A DNA stretch of 14,756 nt from Nitrososphaerota archaeon (GTDB lineage: Archaea; Thermoproteota; Nitrososphaeria; Nitrososphaerales; Nitrosopumilaceae). This document shows positions 12,288 through 14,756 of this stretch, one piece after another. The position numbers and the translations under genes were made by a program. How positions within the stretch are numbered: position 1 is the first letter of the stretch; each line of letters starts with the position of its first letter. A model generated the notes under the pieces. It worked only from the letters and a program-made list of their open reading frames with translations, was not told the origin of the DNA and made no database searches. Location of the stretch: contig JAGWGO010000012.1 of assembly GCA_028867395.1 (NCBI GenBank), positions 1 to 14,756 on the forward strand, written 5' to 3'.

Positions 12288-12898
12288 AGTGGTATAGTGA
12301 CTGCCGGAAGGAAAATTTTACCTGAATTATTCAATGGATTTACAACTATTCCTCCCTTTCCGTATTCTAACAGAATTTTCTTGCTATTTTTTGTTTCAAC
12401 TAGTCGTTTTCCAGTAGGAGACAAAACCCATCCCTCCTCTTTTTTGTATCTTGCCATACTAGCTATCATAATTGAGGAGTGGGTCTGACAAATAATGCTT
12501 GCAAGAAACATTACAATGGAAGCGACCACTTTGCCCACTTGTTTTTTTGAATTTAGCATGTTGAAGAGACCATTGATAGAGTCTATTATGATTAACACTT
12601 GAGATGTGCTTGCTTTAACAAGTATCTCTGTCAGTATATCATCAATTGTATCTTCGGTGGGCTTGTACAAGGTGAGGTTTTCTTGTGATGCAATTGCACC
12701 CGAAGTGATATATCCGCTGTACAGCAAATCAAGGTCAATGTAAAGTATATGTGTTTTTGTCTCGCTAACAAGTTTTGATAAAAAACCAGCTTTTAGAAAA
12801 GGATCAGAATAAAGTATGGAGTTAATTTGCTTTTGCGAAATAACATCAATCAGTTTAGCATAGTTTTTTGAGTCCTTATCATGATTTTTAAGCAACAT
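12284..12898 (-). CDS. RadA/RecA-superfamily-like protein without a recognisable Walker A (degenerate ATPase)
   Basis: This 204-aa protein resembles the core of RadA/RadB/KaiC-type ATPases, but where the P-loop GPxGxGKT should precede the first core helix it reads ILYSDPFLKAGFLSKLV (28-44), with no GK[ST]. The following strand HILYIDLDLLY (50-60) corresponds to the usual YIDTE motif. The Walker B strand is intact-looking (VLIIIDSINGLF, 101-112). The end, MIASMARYKKEEGWVLSPTGKRLVET, matches the region after the catalytic core where RadA paralogues have W-x-P-x-G. It probably does not hydrolyse ATP itself and may be a recombination mediator or partner of RadA; this is inferred. The ORF extends 47 codons upstream into the neighbouring gene, but ATG 12898 is the likely start because it clears that overlap and has a TATA-like box about 20 nt upstream. 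Confidence 0.6.
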   Translation of the reverse strand: MLLKNHDKDSKNYAKLIDVISQKQINSILYSDPFLKAGFLSKLVSETKTHILYIDLDLLYSGYITSGAIASQENLTLYKPTEDTIDDILTEILVKASTSQVLIIIDSINGLFNMLNSKKQVGKVVASIVMFLASIICQTHSSIMIASMARYKKEEGWVLSPTGKRLVETKNSKKILLEYGKGGIVVNPLNNSGKIFLPAVTIPL

Positions 12899-12912
12899 GG
12901 AACATAGCAGAT

Positions 12913-12923
12913 TGTAATATAAT
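12913..12923 (-). promoter_or_regulatory. TATA-like element in the divergent gap (RadA-like gene)
   Basis: Minus-strand ATTATTATATT is centred about 20 nt upstream of ATG 12898, a little close. The 26-bp gap must also serve the plus-strand gene at 12925, whose own best TATA candidate (ATTTTTAAG, about 12883-12891) lies inside the RadA-like coding sequence. Confidence 0.35.
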
Positions 12924-12924
12924 A

Positions 12925-14064
12925 ATGAATTCAGATTTTTCAGCAGAGTTTCCCTATAAAGACAGAATCTACCTGAACAATGCATCCACATCAAGGATGC
13001 CAAAGAGTAGCATAGAAGCAATGGCCGATTTCCTTTCAAAGTATAACGAGTATGGACCTGATTCAGAGTTGTCAGACAGTTATGTAAGAGAACATCTTGA
13101 CAATTTACGAAAAGATATTTCTCAGATAATCAAATGCAGACCTGAAGAAGTTGTTCTAACACATAGTGTAACTGATGGAATAAACTTTGTAGCAAACGGT
13201 TTGAAGTTCAAGTCCAAATCTAACATTATAACACGCGGCTCAAACCATGAACATCCTGCAAACCACTATCCTTGGGTTAGGATTGGTCATAAGGTGGAAT
13301 TAAGAGAGATGCAAATTGACGAATCTGGATATTTTGAATTTGACTCGTTAAAGAAAGCAATAGACGAGGATACTCAACTTGTTGTTCTTAGTCATGCGTT
13401 GTTTAATACTGGAGCAATATTGCCTATAGAAGAGATAGGAGAGTATCTAGCAAAAAAGAATATTCCTTACTTTATTGATGCAGCGCAAACGGTCGGATGT
13501 ATTGATGGGGTGGATGTGAGCAAGATTAAATGCGATTTTATGTCTTTTAACGGATCCAAATGGCTATGTGGACCTATGGGCATGGGAATATTTTTCTGCA
13601 AAAAAGAATCAAGTGAGATGATAGAGCCGTTGCAGGTTGGTGGCGAATCTGCCATTTTTCATGACAACAAGATTGTCTACAAAGAAATGCCCGCAAGGTT
13701 CCAGGCAGGGTTCCGCAATTGGGTAGGAACAGCAGGGCTTGAAGCTTCTGTCAATTATCTTCTTAAAATTGGTATTGAAAAAATAAGAACCCAGAATCTA
13801 AAACTTGCAGCCTTGATGCGTCAAGAGCTCTCAAAGATTCCGGGGGTAACCCTGTTTGGACCTCAGGAAGACAAGAAAAGAACAAGCATAGTGTCTTTTT
13901 CAATCAAAGACCAGAATCCCAAGTTAGTGGTTAAAAGGCTTGAAAAGGCAAACATGATACTTGCTGTAAGGGAGATCTTTTCCAAGAAGATCATCAGGGC
14001 CTCTCCGCACTTTTTTAACACAGAGTCAGAGATTTTACAGGTAATTGAGGCTCTTAGAAATTAG
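12925..14064 (+). CDS. Class V PLP aminotransferase (SufS/CsdA-like fold, catalytic Cys loop not found)
   Basis: The 379-aa protein has the class V aminotransferase/cysteine desulfurase fold. IYLNNASTSRMP (15-26) is at the N-terminus, H110 (NHEHPANHYPW) is the PLP-stacking His, FIDAAQTVG (183-191) has D185 and Q188, and MSFNGSKWLCGPMGMG (206-221) contains K212, the Schiff-base lysine. In true cysteine desulfurases a conserved R-x-G-x-x-C-A loop supplies the persulfide Cys. Here the corresponding region reads ILAVREIFSKKIIRASPHFFNTESEI with no Cys, as in epimerase/selenocysteine-lyase-like or other class V enzymes that act on different amino acids. The reaction is therefore probably a transamination, racemisation or lyase step, not Fe-S sulfur donation. 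It is divergent from the RadA-like gene, and its stop abuts that of the RAM-domain gene. Confidence 0.82.
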   Translation: MNSDFSAEFPYKDRIYLNNASTSRMPKSSIEAMADFLSKYNEYGPDSELSDSYVREHLDNLRKDISQIIKCRPEEVVLTHSVTDGINFVANGLKFKSKSNIITRGSNHEHPANHYPWVRIGHKVELREMQIDESGYFEFDSLKKAIDEDTQLVVLSHALFNTGAILPIEEIGEYLAKKNIPYFIDAAQTVGCIDGVDVSKIKCDFMSFNGSKWLCGPMGMGIFFCKKESSEMIEPLQVGGESAIFHDNKIVYKEMPARFQAGFRNWVGTAGLEASVNYLLKIGIEKIRTQNLKLAALMRQELSKIPGVTLFGPQEDKKRTSIVSFSIKDQNPKLVVKRLEKANMILAVREIFSKKIIRASPHFFNTESEILQVIEALRN

Positions 14065-14322
14065 CTATTTTTCCTGCTCTTCGATTACCATCATGGTAAG
14101 AGTAGAGTAGACTTTGTCTATCTTTCTTATTTTATTAGTTATGATGCTTCTCAAATGATCCATTGAATCAGCTGTAATCTTGATTATTATATCATAGACG
14201 CCATAAACCCCTTGAACTTCATATTTTACAGAGGATTCTTTGTTTAGTATATCTTTGATTTGTTTGATTATCTCCATGTCAGAACCAAGATCAGAATTTA
14301 TCAATATGTAAGTCGTTGGCAT
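14065..14322 (-). CDS. Stand-alone Lrp/AsnC ligand-binding (RAM/ACT-like) domain protein
   Basis: This 85-aa protein consists only of the beta-alpha-beta-beta-alpha-beta effector domain of Lrp/AsnC regulators. TYILINSDLGSDMEIIKQIKDIL (strand and helix) is followed by VKYEVQGVYGVYDIIIKITADSMDHLRSIITNKIRKIDKVYSTLTMMVI, where V.G.YD[IV].[LI]K, then D...L, then KI..I..V.ST.T is the diagnostic pattern. The helix-turn-helix DNA-binding half is missing. Such solo RAM proteins are widespread in archaea; they may form rings that sense amino acids or dimerise with full-length Lrp proteins. I start at ATG 14322 (MPTTYILIN): a longer frame from 14343 would put the TATA box inside the gene. It abuts the class V aminotransferase stop codon in a tail-to-tail arrangement. 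Confidence 0.85.
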   Translation of the reverse strand: MPTTYILINSDLGSDMEIIKQIKDILNKESSVKYEVQGVYGVYDIIIKITADSMDHLRSIITNKIRKIDKVYSTLTMMVIEEQEK

Positions 14323-14340
14323 GAGTTGTTTCGAGTTGCA

Positions 14341-14350
14341 CAATATTTAG
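14341..14350 (-). promoter_or_regulatory. TATA box for the RAM-domain gene
   Basis: Minus-strand CTAAATATTG is centred about 24 nt upstream of ATG 14322 and overlaps the alternative start at 14343, so it supports the shorter protein. Confidence 0.5.
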
Positions 14351-14368
14351 CCTTTGCCCAGTGTTGAA

Positions 14369-14377
14369 GTTAAAATT
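14369..14377 (+). promoter_or_regulatory. TATA-like element for the cyclase-family gene
   Basis: GTTAAAATT lies about 29-32 nt upstream of the TTG/GTG start candidates at 14402/14405. It is a weak match. Confidence 0.35.
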
Positions 14378-14404
14378 GATTTATGACTAATTCCAACCAA
14401 TTTG

Positions 14405-14756
14405 GTGGAGCCAATTGATTTAACACTTGAAATTTCAAATAAGCTTCCTAGTTTTCCTGGATCTCCCCGTCCACAATTCATTTCATGGGCAGATAAAAAA
14501 TCTGATGGATATAACCTTGAATTGATTTTTCTAAGCTCTCATTCTGGAACCCACCTTGATGCCCCGTATCATTTTATAGAAAATGGACTCAAAATAGACA
14601 GAATTCCCCTTAACCGACTGATAACAAATGCCATTTTGTGCAACGTAAGGAAAGGCCCAGATGAACCTATTACAAAAACCGATATCGTTAACTTTGAAGC
14701 AAGAAACGACAAGATGCCAGCAAATTCAGCCGTTATTTTTAGAACTGGCTGGTCCC
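14405..14756 (+). CDS. Cyclase / kynurenine-formamidase-family metal-dependent hydrolase (3' end outside window)
   Basis: This is the first 117 codons of a protein of the cyclase family (kynurenine formamidase-like, metal-dependent hydrolases that open amide or ester bonds). The signature is SSHSGTHLDAPYHF (44-57): H46, H50 and D52 form the divalent-metal site in the H-x-G-T-H-x-D pattern, and H56 follows in P-x-H. The start VEPIDLTLEISNKLPSFPGSPRPQF is typical, with D-L-[TS] at the beginning and a FPGSP turn after the first strand. An in-frame stop at 14384 limits the start to TTG 14402 or GTG 14405; I chose GTG. The substrate is unknown: tryptophan breakdown, creatinine-like compounds and other amides are all used by relatives. 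The gene runs off the window. Confidence 0.87.
   Translation, partial: MEPIDLTLEISNKLPSFPGSPRPQFISWADKKSDGYNLELIFLSSHSGTHLDAPYHFIENGLKIDRIPLNRLITNAILCNVRKGPDEPITKTDIVNFEARNDKMPANSAVIFRTGWS

Noticed and set aside
1..14756. CRISPR array, insertion sequence, attachment site or prophage
   Set aside because: No regularly spaced repeats, transposase or integrase motifs, or tRNA-end duplications are seen; the gene content is housekeeping.

Overview
The window looks like chromosomal DNA of an ammonia-oxidising-type archaeon (Nitrososphaerota, formerly Thaumarchaeota; probably Nitrosopumilales). It carries an archaeal sliding clamp, transcription factor S and RNA polymerase subunit Rpo11 in one cluster, an archaeal-type TyrRS, and a free-standing parvulin very close to the Cenarchaeum/Nitrosopumilus Pin proteins. 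It also has an F420-type luciferase-family enzyme, a cobalamin-pathway methylase, AT-rich composition, and TATA boxes about 25-30 nt upstream of start codons. I see 22 genes, two of them cut by the window edges. There are no rRNA, tRNA, CRISPR or insertion elements, and no gene-free stretch over 300 bases. The lineage call is by eye; no database was searched.

Layout: 1-250 end of a PfkB-type sugar/nucleoside kinase (+). 285-617 all-alpha dUTPase/MazG-type NTP pyrophosphatase (+), converging on a two-gene minus-strand operon (DegT-type aminotransferase, then a free-standing MtrA-like corrinoid protein). 2269-2826 unknown membrane protein and 2868-3920 TyrRS (+), converging on a second minus-strand operon (cobJ, then an LLM-class oxidoreductase). 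5719-7182 exported protein with a duplicated domain, 7229-8632 aspartate kinase, and 8781-10194 the rpo11-tfs-pcn replication/transcription cluster, all on the minus strand. 10276-10970 two small plus-strand genes of unknown function. 10972-11841 dual-specificity phosphatase and two-cluster ferredoxin (-). 12012-12287 parvulin (+). 12284-12898 RadA-like protein with a lost Walker A (-), divergent from a class V aminotransferase (+, 12925-14064). 14065-14322 stand-alone Lrp/AsnC RAM domain (-). 14405-end a metal-dependent cyclase/formamidase-family gene (+), cut by the window end.

These are mostly housekeeping genes: translation (TyrRS), replication and transcription (PCNA, TFS, Rpo11), lysine/threonine/methionine-family synthesis (aspartate kinase), cobalamin synthesis (CobJ) and electron transfer (ferredoxin). 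The parts most worth a second look are the orphan MtrA homologue in an apparent non-methanogen, the ferredoxin with Asp in place of a cluster cysteine, and the RadA-like protein without a P-loop. Two regulatory regions also stand out: inverted repeats flanking the phosphatase TATA box, and several repeats and palindromes between the ferredoxin and parvulin genes. Five convergent gene pairs have no spacer at all, and several genes appear leaderless with TTG or GTG starts. I did not find a convincing multi-gene system of a wholly new kind.
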